A stretch of 53,978 nucleotides of DNA from Anaerolineae bacterium (GCA_025454525.1 JALOOG010000041.1:1-53978); one strand, 5' to 3'. Shown: positions 1-10,079, counted from the stretch's first letter. The notes: generated by a model from the letters alone, not told the origin. Numbers and translations: made by a program.

Positions 1-2364
1 CGAAAGATCGGCACGCTGCTGTAAGATGCTATCCTCAGTGGCACCACTACCCCGAAATTCAAAGGCACATGATCCCGTCCGCGCAAAGGCCAGATCACAC
101 AAGCGGCGCTCACCACTGGCCCCACGAATGCCCCAAAAATCTGCAAGCCCGTCCACCGGATTCAGATCCTCCTCAAAACTCCGATTCCGCAATAATTCGA
201 TCGCGCCGGGAGCGGGGGTATCGGTCAGCGTGGGTGGGATCGGGGTTTCGGTCTCGGTCGGTGGGATGGGAGTCTCCGTTTCAGTGGGCGGGATCGGCGT
301 TTCAGTCTCGGTCGGTGGGATCGGCGTCTCCGTTTCAGTGGGCGGGATCGGAGTCGCGGTGGGGAGCGGTACGCCGTCAATGGTGATCGTCGCTGTGACC
401 AGTTGGCCGTCTGGATTGGTGATCGTGAGGGTGGAGGTGCCGGGTTCGGCCCCGCTTGCATCCACAGTGACGGTGATCGAGGTCGGGCTGTTGAACATAA
501 GGTTGCTGATGATCACGCCATTGGTTGCGGTAACAGTCAAGCGCCGACGACAATTGAGATCCGTCAGCGGCGAAGCGGGGGTATCGTAAAACCCTTCGCT
601 GTTGGGGGCGGTGCCGGTGATCGTGATTTGCGTCGGGGGTTGATTATTAAACACGGTCGCGATCGATCCACCAGGGACTATCGCGGGCGGAGGGGCATTT
701 AATCGGGCGACCTGTAACGCATACGAGTTCAACGCTTGATTGTATTGTTGGATCGTCCACAAGGTCATGTCATCACAGGGATCTAAGATCATCACCGAGT
801 AATCCCCCCAACGCCGGCCATCGGCGGTCGGAGTCTCACCGGACGGGTTATAATCGCTCACCCCGGCAGCATAGGTGGTCGGTGTGCGGAGCGTATTTGG
901 TGCATCTCCTACCCAACGTCCGGCATAACCCGCGCTGATTCGGGTATTATTTCCGGCCAAGCTAAAGCCTAAGGCGGCATGGCCTTGTCCATTGACCATG
1001 ATACTAGGCATCCAATAGTAGATCGCGGTTGAAGCTGGATTGCCGTTAACCAACTTGCCCGCTTGCATTTGCGTCAAGGTTTGCCCGCTGACCGATAACT
1101 CATACCACCGGATGCCTACCCGCCGGCCGGGGGTGGTCAATTGGGCAGTTGTGCCATCGCTATTCATGGTGATATTTTGGGCTGTCCACAAACGGCCGTT
1201 TCGCATGATCGCATCAAACAAGCGATCATCTAATGCGTCTAATTGGCCATTGGTGTCGCCTGTATTGCCTAAATGGGGGATATTGGCCGGAAAACTGGTT
1301 AATTCCACTGTAAGCGAGATATTCGGGGAGATCGTTGGGGTGGTGCTGCCGGGGTTGGTGATCGTCAACATGGTCAAGCGACCGAACACAATATCGCTCC
1401 CAATGAAATAGCCGAACGTGGCATTCGGATCGTAGTTATAGACCCCGCGCGGACTCCAGATCCCACTATCGCGATTATTGTCAAAGTTGGTATCGACGAT
1501 CAGATTACGAAACGCGGTGACAAACCCCGGGACGGCTAACAGATTCGACTCGATCGCTTGGGTTAAAAATGCCTTCCGGATCACAAAGACGGTGCTACGC
1601 TCATCTTCATCGCTACAAGCGACGTTCCCTCCGATGTATAACGCTTGCTGATCCATGCCTAGCGACGGGTAATCAAAGAAACAATCCGCATCGCCGGGGG
1701 TGGGAGCAAGATCCGCCTCATAGTAGTAAAATGTCCAGACGGTGGCCCCGGTGATCACCGATCCGTCGCTCACGGCCAATAAGACGCGGTTGTCGTCAAA
1801 GGTGGCCGGGTTGGTGAGATCGATATTGGCCGGTTGATCGATGATCGCGATAAACCAGCGGCGTGTATGCAGATCATAACGTACACGCGGATCGGTGACG
1901 CGAGTCGTCTCAATGGGCGCGGTTTGTACGTCATCAAAAAACGCATCGATCGTGGTGTCTAATGCACCGATTTGTCCGGTGTTTTTACTCATCACCCGGA
2001 TGCGACCGTTGACCGTAAGCAGTAGTTGGATCGGCCCCACCGCGCCCATTGTATCCGGCGGAAAACTTAAGGTATCGGATAAGGTGGCCGCTGTATACTG
2101 TACCCCGATCGTTTGCGGGGATTGTCCGGTGATCGGGGCGGCGGGTAAATTCAACGCCTCTGGAAGGGTGAGACGCGGGTCAAGATGACGATAACGCCCA
2201 TCACCAACCTCAGACTCTTGTTTAACCGACCATTCCGCTTGCGTTGCCTTCCGCATGATCTCATCGGTGGTGCGGCGAATCAGCGCGGACTCTGCTTGCA
2301 TGTGATCGATCGGCGTAACACTGAACAGGATGATCCACAGGATCAAGAATAAAAAGTATCGCAT
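1..2364 (-). CDS. Large secreted surface protein, truncated at the left window edge
   Basis: The reading frame is open from an ATG at 2364 to the window edge, giving 788 visible residues with the C-terminus missing. The N-terminus (MRYFLFLILWIILF) is a clear signal peptide. Residues about 35-555 form a region I cannot assign to a named family; it contains a PDTMGAVGP segment of a kind seen in large exported bacterial proteins. Residues about 560-660 look like an Ig/TIG-type beta domain (STLTITNPDGQL). A Pro/Thr/Glu linker of PIPPTET and PIPPTETET units follows at about 667-713. The last visible residues (ELLRNRSFEE onward) resemble the start of a carbohydrate-binding or galactose-binding-like domain. 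It lies 48 bp after the CDF transporter gene and may be co-transcribed. Surface adhesion or glycan binding is an inference only. Confidence 0.8.
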   Translation of the reverse strand, partial: MRYFLFLILWIILFSVTPIDHMQAESALIRRTTDEIMRKATQAEWSVKQESEVGDGRYRHLDPRLTLPEALNLPAAPITGQSPQTIGVQYTAATLSDTLSFPPDTMGAVGPIQLLLTVNGRIRVMSKNTGQIGALDTTIDAFFDDVQTAPIETTRVTDPRVRYDLHTRRWFIAIIDQPANIDLTNPATFDDNRVLLAVSDGSVITGATVWTFYYYEADLAPTPGDADCFFDYPSLGMDQQALYIGGNVACSDEDERSTVFVIRKAFLTQAIESNLLAVPGFVTAFRNLIVDTNFDNNRDSGIWSPRGVYNYDPNATFGYFIGSDIVFGRLTMLTITNPGSTTPTISPNISLTVELTSFPANIPHLGNTGDTNGQLDALDDRLFDAIMRNGRLWTAQNITMNSDGTTAQLTTPGRRVGIRWYELSVSGQTLTQMQAGKLVNGNPASTAIYYWMPSIMVNGQGHAALGFSLAGNNTRISAGYAGRWVGDAPNTLRTPTTYAAGVSDYNPSGETPTADGRRWGDYSVMILDPCDDMTLWTIQQYNQALNSYALQVARLNAPPPAIVPGGSIATVFNNQPPTQITITGTAPNSEGFYDTPASPLTDLNCRRRLTVTATNGVIISNLMFNSPTSITVTVDASGAEPGTSTLTITNPDGQLVTATITIDGVPLPTATPIPPTETETPIPPTETETPIPPTETETPIPPTETETPIPPTLTDTPAPGAIELLRNRSFEEDLNPVDGLADFWGIRGASGERRLCDLAFARTGSCAFEFRGSGATEDSILQQRADLS
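225..365 (-). repeat. Coding tandem repeat (PIPPTET/PIPPTETET linker)
   Basis: A 48-bp higher-order unit encodes a 7-residue and a 9-residue Pro/Thr/Glu block and is repeated about two to three times within the secreted protein gene. Such linkers usually space extracellular domains. The near-identity of the units suggests recent expansion or slippage. Confidence 0.8.
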
Positions 2365-2412
2365 CGTGGTTTCTCACTACTCGGTTAGGAGATCTCAATT
2401 AACTCTAGCGTA

Positions 2413-3318
2413 TCATCGATCGCGTTCTAAGGAAATGTCCGCAATCGAAGCCGGATCGCCCAACGGTTCAAGATGCGTCCCGATGATCGCATGGGGTAAG
2501 GCGATACGAATCGTGTCTTCAAGTTCATCCAGCAGATGATGACCTTGTGCAACCGTCCATTCTGGTGGGACAAGGATATGCACCGAGATAAAACGACGCG
2601 CCCCACTTTGACGAGTCCGCAAAGCGTGATAGCCGATCCCATGATCTTGTTCATAACGCTGTAGGATCGCTTCGACTTGGGCGCGATCTTCCGGTGGGAT
2701 CGCGGTATCCATGAGGCCATAAAACGACCGTTGTAATAAGGTCAGGCCGGAGCGCAAAATATTAAGTGCGACGAACAAAGCGATCACGGGATCTAACCAT
2801 GTCCAGCCGGACAGGGCCACTAAGCCGATCCCGATCACGATGCCGCCCGAAGTCCAGACATCGGTCATCAAATGTTGTGCGTCCGCTTGCAAAGTGACCG
2901 AGTGACGGGTGTGCGCTACCCGAAATAACACCCGCGCAACAGCCAAGTTGATCGCGGCCGCGATCACCGTGATGATCAAACCGATGCCGATCTGCTCTAA
3001 GGGTTGCGGATCTAACAGACGTTGAATGCTGGGGATCGCGATGCTAAAGGCGGCGAATAAGATCAACGATCCTTCAAACCCACTGGAAAAGTATTCGATC
3101 TTGTCGTGGCCGAAGGGATGATCAGCATCAGGTGGACGCGCCGCGATAGTCAAAGCGATCAAGGCTACGATAGCGGTCGCAAGATTGACCAATGATTCTA
3201 ACGCATCGGATAATAAGCTGACCGATCCGGTTAAAAAATAGGCGCTCAATTTTAGCCCGATCGTGAGGATCGCGGCTGCGATCGAAAGCCAAGCAAAACG
3301 GGTCAATGAGCCGTTCAT
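2413..3318 (-). CDS. Cation diffusion facilitator (CDF) family metal transporter
   Basis: This 301-aa protein has the CDF layout: about six TM segments, then a C-terminal cytoplasmic domain from about residue 210. Family signatures are SDALESLVN in TM2, [13 protein letters not shown] in the TM2-TM3 loop, and [11 protein letters not shown] in TM5, with the HxxxD metal-binding pair. CDF proteins export divalent cations (Zn, Fe, Mn, Co) in exchange for protons. The TM2 site reads E/N where the Zn transporter YiiP has D/D, so metal preference cannot be read directly. The ATG is preceded by AGGAAAGGAT. The gene lies 33 bp downstream of the GNAT gene, probably in one transcript. Confidence 0.9.
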   Translation of the reverse strand: MNGSLTRFAWLSIAAAILTIGLKLSAYFLTGSVSLLSDALESLVNLATAIVALIALTIAARPPDADHPFGHDKIEYFSSGFEGSLILFAAFSIAIPSIQRLLDPQPLEQIGIGLIITVIAAAINLAVARVLFRVAHTRHSVTLQADAQHLMTDVWTSGGIVIGIGLVALSGWTWLDPVIALFVALNILRSGLTLLQRSFYGLMDTAIPPEDRAQVEAILQRYEQDHGIGYHALRTRQSGARRFISVHILVPPEWTVAQGHHLLDELEDTIRIALPHAIIGTHLEPLGDPASIADISLERDR

Positions 3319-3351
3319 GGTGATCCTTTCCTGCGCGGTCGCCTGCGCGGG

Positions 3352-3939
3352 TCAACGCACCTCGCGCCGCATGGTGGTGACAGCTGTGAAACCAAGCGAT
3401 TTGAGATAGGGATATTCTTGGGTTTTGGTCGCCACAAATCCGACGCGCTCATAGAGACGGCGTGCATCGGGATTGGTGTCGATCACATCCAAGCGGATCG
3501 ATTGATAACCGTGTTCCCGCGCAAATTGATACAAACGATCTAACAGTTGTGTGCCGATCCCGCGCCCGCGTGCTGCACGGCTCACCGCGATTCCATCCAT
3601 CAGTAATTCACCAGGGACAGGGCGACGATGCCCTAAAAATGACAAGCCAAAGCGCCAGACACCCCTGATTAGCCCAAAGTGCTGAATCAAACTGTGGATG
3701 CGAATGGTCACCAGTTGGCTGGAGTCATGGCAAAAGCCGGCCACACCTAACAAGTGATCCCCTTCATAGGCGCTGATGCAACAATTGGGATCGAGTCCCG
3801 CTTGGATGATCGCAATGGCGCGCTGATCGTTTCCTAAGATCGGGTTTAACTTGCGTCCGAATGCCTCATAAAACAGGGTCGCTGCTTGGGAGTGGAGATG
3901 TGCGGGTAAACCGATCGTGATTTGATCATAAGTAGTCAT
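3352..3939 (-). CDS. GNAT family N-acetyltransferase
   Basis: A 195-aa protein with a single GNAT fold in its C-terminal half. The acetyl-CoA pyrophosphate-binding motif A is RGRGIGTQLLDRL, followed by the motif B-like segment TNPDARRLYERVGF. The substrate is unknown; GNAT members acetylate amines on small molecules or proteins. It is first in a likely minus-strand operon with the CDF transporter (33-bp gap) and perhaps the large secreted protein. An AGAGGT stretch lies about 12 nt upstream of the ATG. Confidence 0.88.
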   Translation of the reverse strand: MTTYDQITIGLPAHLHSQAATLFYEAFGRKLNPILGNDQRAIAIIQAGLDPNCCISAYEGDHLLGVAGFCHDSSQLVTIRIHSLIQHFGLIRGVWRFGLSFLGHRRPVPGELLMDGIAVSRAARGRGIGTQLLDRLYQFAREHGYQSIRLDVIDTNPDARRLYERVGFVATKTQEYPYLKSLGFTAVTTMRREVR

Positions 3940-4099
3940 CGGTGATTTTGACCTCTAGCGCGATGATGATAATGATGACAATGAATACAGTGTTTTGTGA
4001 TGCTGGTGGAAGGTGGAAGGATTAAGCGGTAATTTTTTAAGCATGATCGGATTCTCTGCCTATTTTGCATTGATGATCATAACACACATGGACAAAAAA

Positions 4100-4216
4100 G
4101 AGGAAAGTTTCTTGTGTACAACCCTAGCCTAGCTCTCCCATATATGGGAGGAAACTGCCCCGCGGGGTATGGGGTGGTGTGTCTCCATGGATGAGGTACT
4201 TTTTTGAGGTTGCTTA
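4100..4216 (+). repeat. Dispersed intergenic repeat, copy 1
   Basis: Aligns by eye with copies at 12064-12181 and 26451-26574. Shared blocks are GGAAAGTTTCTTGTGTACAA, CCTAGCTCTCCCATATATGG (a palindromic core), the GTCTCCATGGATGAG block and a terminal GAGGTT. It lies about 95 bp upstream of the kinase start. It is the most diverged of the three. Confidence 0.7.
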
Positions 4217-4277
4217 TATTCCTATATTTACCTCTACAATCTCCGATTCACTATTCGCGCAATATCCCTAACTTTAT

Positions 4278-4283
4278 TATAAT
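4278..4283 (+). promoter_or_regulatory. Putative -10 box for the histidine kinase
   Basis: A perfect TATAAT lies 29 nt upstream of the ATG at 4313. The region 17-18 bp upstream (TTCGCG) is a poor -35 match, so this is a -10-only prediction. Confidence 0.45.
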
Positions 4284-4312
4284 CTTCGCATCTTTCAACA
4301 GTGGATCGTCTC

Positions 4313-7078
4313 ATGAACTGGCAATGGGTTAACGTCGTTTTCTGCCTTAGCGCTACTGCGATCTCGGTTTTTTTGGGAATTTACGCATGGCAACGTCCAA
4401 ATGTGTTAGGTTCACGTTGGTTTAGTACGATGGTGTTGGCAGCCGGTTGGATCGCGTTTTGGTACGTGTTTCAATCATTAGCCGGAAATGACCTTGCCGC
4501 CTATCTCACCTTTAGCAAATTTGAGTATATCGGCTTGACCTTTATCTCGATGCTTTGGTTCGGTTTTGCACTCACTTTCGGCGGCCATGGCTACCTACTC
4601 ACCCGACGTTGGATCGCGTTACTGGCTTTGATTCCGGTGATCACGATCGTGTTGGCTTGGACAAACGAATGGCATGGCTTGATCTGGGCCGAACCGCGTT
4701 TTACCTATGTGTCGATGCCGCCACTCTACACCCCAAGCTATGGCTCATGGTTTTGGATCTATGTGATCTATTCATACACCGCCTTTTTCGTCGGCACAGT
4801 GGTGCTGATCTTGGTGGCCTTGCGATCATGGCGTTTATATCGTCTACAATCGAGTCTGATCCTATTTGCAACGGGTATTCCATGGGTTGGCAACCTGATT
4901 GAGATCATCGACATCACACCATTTCCCGGGCTGTATATGCAAGCGCTGTTCCTGACGATCTGTAATATCCTTTTGGGGTTTGCGGTTTTTCGATTGCGAT
5001 TGCTGGACATTATGCCACTCGCGCACAATCTCATCCTACAGAACATCCCCGACGGTGTGATCGTGGTCGATACACAAGACCGGATCGTCGCCCTCAATGC
5101 GATGATGACTCGCTATATTCATACCCCGAATGCGGTGGGAAAACCGTTAGCAGAGGTGTTTAGCGCTTTCGCTTCTGTCGTAGAAGCCCTTAAACCCATT
5201 GAAGACGGGAAATTAGACCGCAAGATCGGGGATCAACATATTCAGATCCGTGTGACACCACTACATGATCATCGCAATCAAGTACGCGGACGTTTGTTTA
5301 TCCTGAATGACATTAGCGCCCGTGTCCGAGCCGATCAAATTCAATATGAGCAGCAGATCTTCACCGAGACGATCCGTCAGATCACCAATCAACTCAACAG
5401 CACCTTAGACTTAGAGCGCGTTTTGAGCCTAATTGTGGAAAGCGCAAAGGTGGTTTTGCCCAACGATCGCACGGATATGATCTTGCTTAAAGCGGATGGT
5501 GAAACCGCCCATGTCTGGCAACATACCGGAATCATTGCCGCGGATATGTTGGTGTTGGCAGGGTTAAGCTTTAAGTATCGTGATTTTCCGTTATTAGCAA
5601 CGGCCGCCGATCAAGGTATCGTGATCGTGCCGGACACCCGTCAAGAAGCACGTTGGTTACAGGTGCCAGCACTCACCGAAATTCGTGCGATCGCGATCGC
5701 TCCGATTTATGTTAAGGGCAAGATCGGCGGTTTTATCAGCCTTAATAGCTTTACACCGGATCGCTTCGATCAACGCATCGGGGATCGCTTGCAGATCTTC
5801 GCGGTACAAGCTGGGATCGCGTTACAAAACGCGCAACTTTACGAACAGGTCAAACATCAGGCCGATGAATTGAATCGGCGGGTCGACGCACTCACGATCA
5901 CGCAAGCAGTTTATGATGAGATCAAGCCCGCGCTCAAAGTGCAGAATCTAATTGACCTTGCGTTAGATGCGATGGTGCGTTTATCGGGTGCGGACGGTGG
6001 TTTTATCGCCTTATTGGACAGCGGTCAATTGAAGTTGATCCAACATTTTGGACTCTATGACAAAAAGATGTTAGAGCAGGATCTACTCGCTTCTCAAAGT
6101 GGCCTGACCCGCGCCCTGTCCGAACGTCGGCCTATGTTGATCCAAGATGATCCGTTGCTCACGAGTGCGATGCCCGGCGCACGCGCTCAAATCCAACTCC
6201 CGATGACCAAATCGGATCAAGAATTGATCGGGATTGCGGTGGTTGAAACGCGATCCCCAACGCGCTTTACACCAGATCGGTTTCAATTGATGGGCTTATT
6301 GTTAGATCGGGTGATTTCGGCATTGGAAAATGCCCGCTTGATCGAAGCGATCGAAGCCAACGCCAATCAACTCCAAGCGTTGTATCAGCATGTGAGTCAC
6401 TTAGAGCGCCTCAAAAGTGATATGATTCGCATCGCGGCCCACGACTTACGTAACCCGATCGGCGTGATTCGCGGTTATACCCAGATCTTGTTGATGGAAC
6501 AAGAGGGGGGCGAATACCAACACTTTTATGAAGCGATCGAACGCGCTTCTAAACGCATGTTACAGATTGTCGAGGATATTTTGTCCTTAGAGCGGATCGA
6601 ACGGATCGGCACGATGGTTCAAGATCCGCTGCCCTTACCCACCTTGACAGAAGAGATCATTGGTGAGTTTTTATTGCTGGCCACGCAAAAAAATCAACAG
6701 ATCGAAACCCATTTTGAGGCTTACAACTGTCAAGTAAAAGGCGATGTGGCACAAATTCGTCAAGTGATCACCAATTTTATCAGCAACGCGATCAAATATA
6801 CCCCTGAAGGGGGTCAGATCAGGGTGAAATTGACTTGTGAGGAGAACTTGGTCAAATGGCAAATACACGATACGGGATATGGGATTCCCAAAGACCTACA
6901 AAAACGCTTATTTGAGCCATTTTATCGCGTCAACACCCGCGAAACCCGACAAATTGAAGGCACAGGATTAGGTTTGTATCTGGTCAAGAATATCATTGAA
7001 CGGCATCACGGGGCGATCTTATTTGAGAGTGTTTATGGGCAAGGCAGTATGTTCGGTTTTGCCTTGCCCTGTGAGTAA
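4313..7078 (+). CDS. Membrane sensor histidine kinase (7TM-PAS-GAF-GAF-HisKA-HATPase)
   Basis: About 921 aa. Residues about 1-230 form seven hydrophobic segments of the His-kinase N-terminal 7TM sensor type. A PAS domain follows (LILQNIPDGVIVVDTQDRI), then two GAF-like domains at about 365-520 and 540-690. The HisKA box is MIRIAAHDLRNPIG, with the phosphoacceptor His near residue 710. The HATPase_c domain shows the N box (ISNAIKYTPEGG), G1 (DTGYGIP) and G2 (GTGLGLYLVKNI). It should autophosphorylate in response to a membrane, redox or ligand cue. No response regulator is adjacent. An upstream GTG (4301) is possible, but the ATG at 4313 suits the promoter. It converges with the MBL gene with a 4-bp gap. 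Confidence 0.92.
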   Translation: MNWQWVNVVFCLSATAISVFLGIYAWQRPNVLGSRWFSTMVLAAGWIAFWYVFQSLAGNDLAAYLTFSKFEYIGLTFISMLWFGFALTFGGHGYLLTRRWIALLALIPVITIVLAWTNEWHGLIWAEPRFTYVSMPPLYTPSYGSWFWIYVIYSYTAFFVGTVVLILVALRSWRLYRLQSSLILFATGIPWVGNLIEIIDITPFPGLYMQALFLTICNILLGFAVFRLRLLDIMPLAHNLILQNIPDGVIVVDTQDRIVALNAMMTRYIHTPNAVGKPLAEVFSAFASVVEALKPIEDGKLDRKIGDQHIQIRVTPLHDHRNQVRGRLFILNDISARVRADQIQYEQQIFTETIRQITNQLNSTLDLERVLSLIVESAKVVLPNDRTDMILLKADGETAHVWQHTGIIAADMLVLAGLSFKYRDFPLLATAADQGIVIVPDTRQEARWLQVPALTEIRAIAIAPIYVKGKIGGFISLNSFTPDRFDQRIGDRLQIFAVQAGIALQNAQLYEQVKHQADELNRRVDALTITQAVYDEIKPALKVQNLIDLALDAMVRLSGADGGFIALLDSGQLKLIQHFGLYDKKMLEQDLLASQSGLTRALSERRPMLIQDDPLLTSAMPGARAQIQLPMTKSDQELIGIAVVETRSPTRFTPDRFQLMGLLLDRVISALENARLIEAIEANANQLQALYQHVSHLERLKSDMIRIAAHDLRNPIGVIRGYTQILLMEQEGGEYQHFYEAIERASKRMLQIVEDILSLERIERIGTMVQDPLPLPTLTEEIIGEFLLLATQKNQQIETHFEAYNCQVKGDVAQIRQVITNFISNAIKYTPEGGQIRVKLTCEENLVKWQIHDTGYGIPKDLQKRLFEPFYRVNTRETRQIEGTGLGLYLVKNIIERHHGAILFESVYGQGSMFGFALPCE

Positions 7079-7082
7079 TGGT

Positions 7083-8054
7083 TTACGCGGGGGTGAAGCG
7101 GAAACCGCCTTCGCCTTGCATCGAAATATAACCAATACCAGGGAAGGGGAAGTGATAACCGCTCACCAATAATTTTTCATTGGTGGCACGTTCTAACAAC
7201 GCCCGGCGGGTGGCAGCCGCCATATCGGGGATCGCATCAAACCCCATGTACCAATCTGGGTTTGCTAATGAGATCGCCGCATGGTTCGCCGTGTCCATCA
7301 GGTGTAGGAGTGAACTTCCCTCTGAATTGAGCAGGAATACGGTATGGCCGGGGGTGTGTCCCGCCGCCAAGATCGCTTGAATGCCGGGGATCACTTCATC
7401 TTCTGGATTAAAGAGCTGGACTTGATCCGCGTCCATCATCGGTTTTAAGAGGGCATTGGCCGAGGCGATAAAACCATCTGCCAATTCGTTTCCGGTGGTG
7501 GTTTGCAAGAAGTCGTATTCCGGCTGCGAGAGGTGATAAGTCGCATTTGGATATAATGGAGCCACGGTGTCGGATAAGCCCGCCACATGATCCGGATGAT
7601 GATGCGAGATTAAGACATCGGTGATGTCAGCGGGGGCAATTCCCAATAATTCAAGCGTGGGGATCAATTTACCGCTATTCGGGGGATTGGCATCAAGGGC
7701 GATCCCATTGAGGCCGGTATCGATCAAGATCTTGCGATCAGCGGTTTCAATCAAAGCGATGTTGAGCGTGGCACTTTGTGGGCCGGTGGGGAGATTGTTG
7801 GCCATGAGGGCCGCGTCAACCGCTTCTGGTGCGGCATTCACCGCAAATAAACTTTGATCCAAGTTGGTTGCACCATCTTGAAGGATCGTTACTTGGAATG
7901 CACCTACAGTGGTACGATAAAATGCGCTTGCCGCGGGTTTCACCGGAGCATGATTATCAGCCCGTAATAGATTTTGAGACCAAGAAGTCGCCCATACTGC
8001 ACCCATCGCGCCTAAACCAAATCCTTTTAACAAATTGCGACGTGAAATGCTCAT
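7083..8054 (-). CDS. Tat-exported metallo-beta-lactamase-fold hydrolase
   Basis: About 323 aa from the preferred ATG at 8054, which has GGAAGGA 9 nt upstream; an ATG at 8072 overlaps that ribosome binding site. The N-terminus (SRRNLLKGFGLGAMGAV) is a twin-arginine signal. The MBL metal ligands are visible as SHHHPDHVAG, then AAGHTPGH, an LMDTANH Asp region and a late His (SGYHFPF). The layout is like lactonase and other small-molecule MBL hydrolases, which bind two metals, usually Zn or Fe. The substrate is unknown. It should fold in the cytoplasm with metal bound and then be exported. Confidence 0.9.
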   Translation of the reverse strand: MSISRRNLLKGFGLGAMGAVWATSWSQNLLRADNHAPVKPAASAFYRTTVGAFQVTILQDGATNLDQSLFAVNAAPEAVDAALMANNLPTGPQSATLNIALIETADRKILIDTGLNGIALDANPPNSGKLIPTLELLGIAPADITDVLISHHHPDHVAGLSDTVAPLYPNATYHLSQPEYDFLQTTTGNELADGFIASANALLKPMMDADQVQLFNPEDEVIPGIQAILAAGHTPGHTVFLLNSEGSSLLHLMDTANHAAISLANPDWYMGFDAIPDMAAATRRALLERATNEKLLVSGYHFPFPGIGYISMQGEGGFRFTPA

Positions 8055-8275
8055 TGTAACCGATCCTTCCATAAAGTGTAAGCTGTGCTGTTACTCACTA
8101 TATCCAAATGGTGCATAATTGACAACTGATGATCGATCAAGGGGAACATCAGCGCTTTGCAAGGCGCGATTGGATTTTTCTGGATTGAACGCCATCCATT
8201 TTGAAGCGATACCCCTAGATTTAAGCCCTGCAAGTCTATCAAAAATGCGCTATGCTATAGGATAGCAAGCACAAA

Positions 8276-8281
8276 AAGGAG
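8276..8281 (+). promoter_or_regulatory. Ribosome binding site of the PA14-SH3b gene
   Basis: AAGGAG is spaced 7 nt from the ATG at 8289 and fixes that start, even though the resulting signal peptide is short. Confidence 0.7.
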
Positions 8282-8288
8282 CAGCACG

Positions 8289-9287
8289 ATGTATAAGCGA
8301 ATTACGACCCTTGCGATCTTGCTGCCAGTTCAGGCACAAGTGTTTAGTGGCACCAACTGGCAGGCCCAATATTTTAACGATCCCAACTTTACCACGCTCA
8401 TCACCTCTCGGGTTGAAAACAACCCGATCAATATCAGTTGGGGATCGGGCGGGCCCTTTGACGGAGTGGTCGATAACTTTTCGGTGATCTGGACAGGGAT
8501 ACAATCGTTTCCCAACACTGGCACCTATCAATTTACGATCAGCCGCGATGAAGATGCGGAAGTGATCTTTAACAACGCGGTGATCATCCCGTTCCAAAAT
8601 GGGATCGGCACGACCACCTACACCGCTAGCGTATCAGTGAACGCGGGTAATTATCCGATCACCGTGCGTTATCGGGAAGTCACTGGCAACGCCTTTGTGG
8701 TTTTTAATTATACGTTTGGGGGCGGTGGCGCGGGTGGGACTCCGGTCGCTACAGCCACACGCACTATCACACCCCTTCCGGCGATTCCCCCCGGCGCGTT
8801 AACTGCCACGGTGATCCGCGCATCGGTGTTAAACGTGCGTGATGCGCCTTCTTTGGGCGGTGGACGCTTAGGCACGATCTTACGCGGTCAAACCTATCAG
8901 GTGGTGGGACGTAACGAAAATGCCACTTGGTTCTTGTTACAATTATCGGGTTATCAGGGGTGGGCATGGGGGTATTACCTGTTTGTCAACGGGAATGAAT
9001 TTAACGCCCCTGTGCGTAGTCCCTTCGGGACGATCGGTGTCCCCCCAGGGGTGATTGATACCGGAGTCGTGGCGCAATCAGAGTCTACAATGCGCTTAAG
9101 GTCTGAACCCAACGTAGCCTCTGCACAAATTGGGCGGATCACTTGGGGCGGATTCTTGCCGGTGATCGGGCGGACTTCTGATGGATTTTGGTATCAAGTC
9201 GTCTGGAAAGGCACGGTCGGTTGGGTCTATTCGCCATTTTTACGGATCACACAAGGCGATCTCAATAGCGTGCCGATCGTGCGTTAA
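8289..9287 (+). CDS. Secreted PA14-like / double SH3b protein
   Basis: A 332-aa protein with a short signal peptide (MYKRITTLAILLPVQAQ), whose hydrophobic core is only about seven residues. Residues about 20-145 match the PA14 pattern (NWQAQYFND, DEDAEVIFNN, YPITVRYRE), a beta-barrel fold usually linked to glycan binding. A Gly/Thr/Pro linker leads to two SH3b domains at about 165-235 (VLNVRDAPSLGGGRLG) and 258-325 (MRLRSEPNVASAQIG), which typically bind peptidoglycan or other wall polymers. A wall-associated glycan-binding role is inferred. Its TAA overlaps the stop codon of the convergent phosphoesterase gene. Confidence 0.85.
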   Translation: MYKRITTLAILLPVQAQVFSGTNWQAQYFNDPNFTTLITSRVENNPINISWGSGGPFDGVVDNFSVIWTGIQSFPNTGTYQFTISRDEDAEVIFNNAVIIPFQNGIGTTTYTASVSVNAGNYPITVRYREVTGNAFVVFNYTFGGGGAGGTPVATATRTITPLPAIPPGALTATVIRASVLNVRDAPSLGGGRLGTILRGQTYQVVGRNENATWFLLQLSGYQGWAWGYYLFVNGNEFNAPVRSPFGTIGVPPGVIDTGVVAQSESTMRLRSEPNVASAQIGRITWGGFLPVIGRTSDGFWYQVVWKGTVGWVYSPFLRITQGDLNSVPIVR

Positions 9288-10063
9288 GGGATCGCATAGT
9301 ACAAAAGCGGGCCGCCATCCGTAATCCCGCCATCGATCCCAATACAATGATCTGCTGCATAACGATGTACCTCGGTCACCTGCACATCGGGTATTGCCAA
9401 CGCTGTCCCGATGCGTGAGTGACCGTGGATGATACATCTCCCGCCGAATTGCTTGAGCATCGGGTGAATGACGGACTCGCCTTCGCGCCAAAACACCCGA
9501 TGCGCGCTAAATTCCTTCAACCATTGATCCCACACTTGCGGGTCAAAGCTCCGTAAGATCTCGGTGAAACGTGCATTGACGGCTTCGATCGTCTCACCAT
9601 AGTTGCGGTAAAAGGGCGTGTCCGCGTGCATGATCAGATGATCACCGATCAAGACCATCGCCGGAAGATGCGTGATCCAAGCGACCTGCTCTGGCGTGAG
9701 TCCAAGTAAATCGGTTTCGATCCCGCCGCCCATCTGCCAAGTTTGATAAAAACTCTCGCCTGTGCCGGTGTTGGTGAGGCTCCCAAAACGATGCGCTGCT
9801 AAAAACACCCCTTCATGATTGCCTAGCAACGCGGTGACTCGGCCGCCATGATGCTCGGCTTGGATCTCTAAACTGATCAAAAAATCTAACACTTTGAGTC
9901 CATCCGGCCCACGATTGACGTAATCCCCAATAAAACAGAGGTGTGTCTCTCCACCGCACCAGGTGAGATCATCGTTAATCACCCACAATTCGCGTTTGAG
10001 GAGCTTGATCAGCGGCTCATAATGTCCATGAATATCTGCGATCACGTAAGTTGGTCTGGTCAT
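9284..10063 (-). CDS. PPP-type metallophosphoesterase
   Basis: A 259-aa calcineurin-like enzyme with the metal-binding signatures ADIHGHY, GDYVNRGPDG, LGNHEG, a MHAD segment and IHGHSRIG. These identify the PPP group, which includes bacterial Ser/Thr protein phosphatases and dinucleoside polyphosphate hydrolases of the ApaH/PrpE type; sequence alone does not separate them here. A Ser/Thr kinase lies 5 kb away, so a phosphatase role is possible but unproven. It starts 16 bp after the polytopic glycosyltransferase-like gene, probably co-transcribed. Confidence 0.88.
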   Translation of the reverse strand: MTRPTYVIADIHGHYEPLIKLLKRELWVINDDLTWCGGETHLCFIGDYVNRGPDGLKVLDFLISLEIQAEHHGGRVTALLGNHEGVFLAAHRFGSLTNTGTGESFYQTWQMGGGIETDLLGLTPEQVAWITHLPAMVLIGDHLIMHADTPFYRNYGETIEAVNARFTEILRSFDPQVWDQWLKEFSAHRVFWREGESVIHPMLKQFGGRCIIHGHSRIGTALAIPDVQVTEVHRYAADHCIGIDGGITDGGPLLYYAIP

Positions 10064-10079
10064 CAGCGGTTCGCCTCAT

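Larger units (their letters stand above)
3940..4312. other. Divergent intergenic region (GNAT / histidine kinase)
   Basis: This 373-bp gap between divergent genes holds no convincing ORF. It contains an AT-rich run of ATGATGATAATGATGAC near 3963, a copy of the dispersed ~120-bp repeat (about 4100-4216) and a -10 box for the kinase at 4278-4283. Confidence 0.6.

Noticed and set aside
26-702. Plus-strand ORFs of 99-187 codons at the left edge
   Set aside because: They mirror the repeat-rich coding of the minus-strand secreted protein, have low-complexity translations (VSVSVGGIG) and lack ribosome binding sites.
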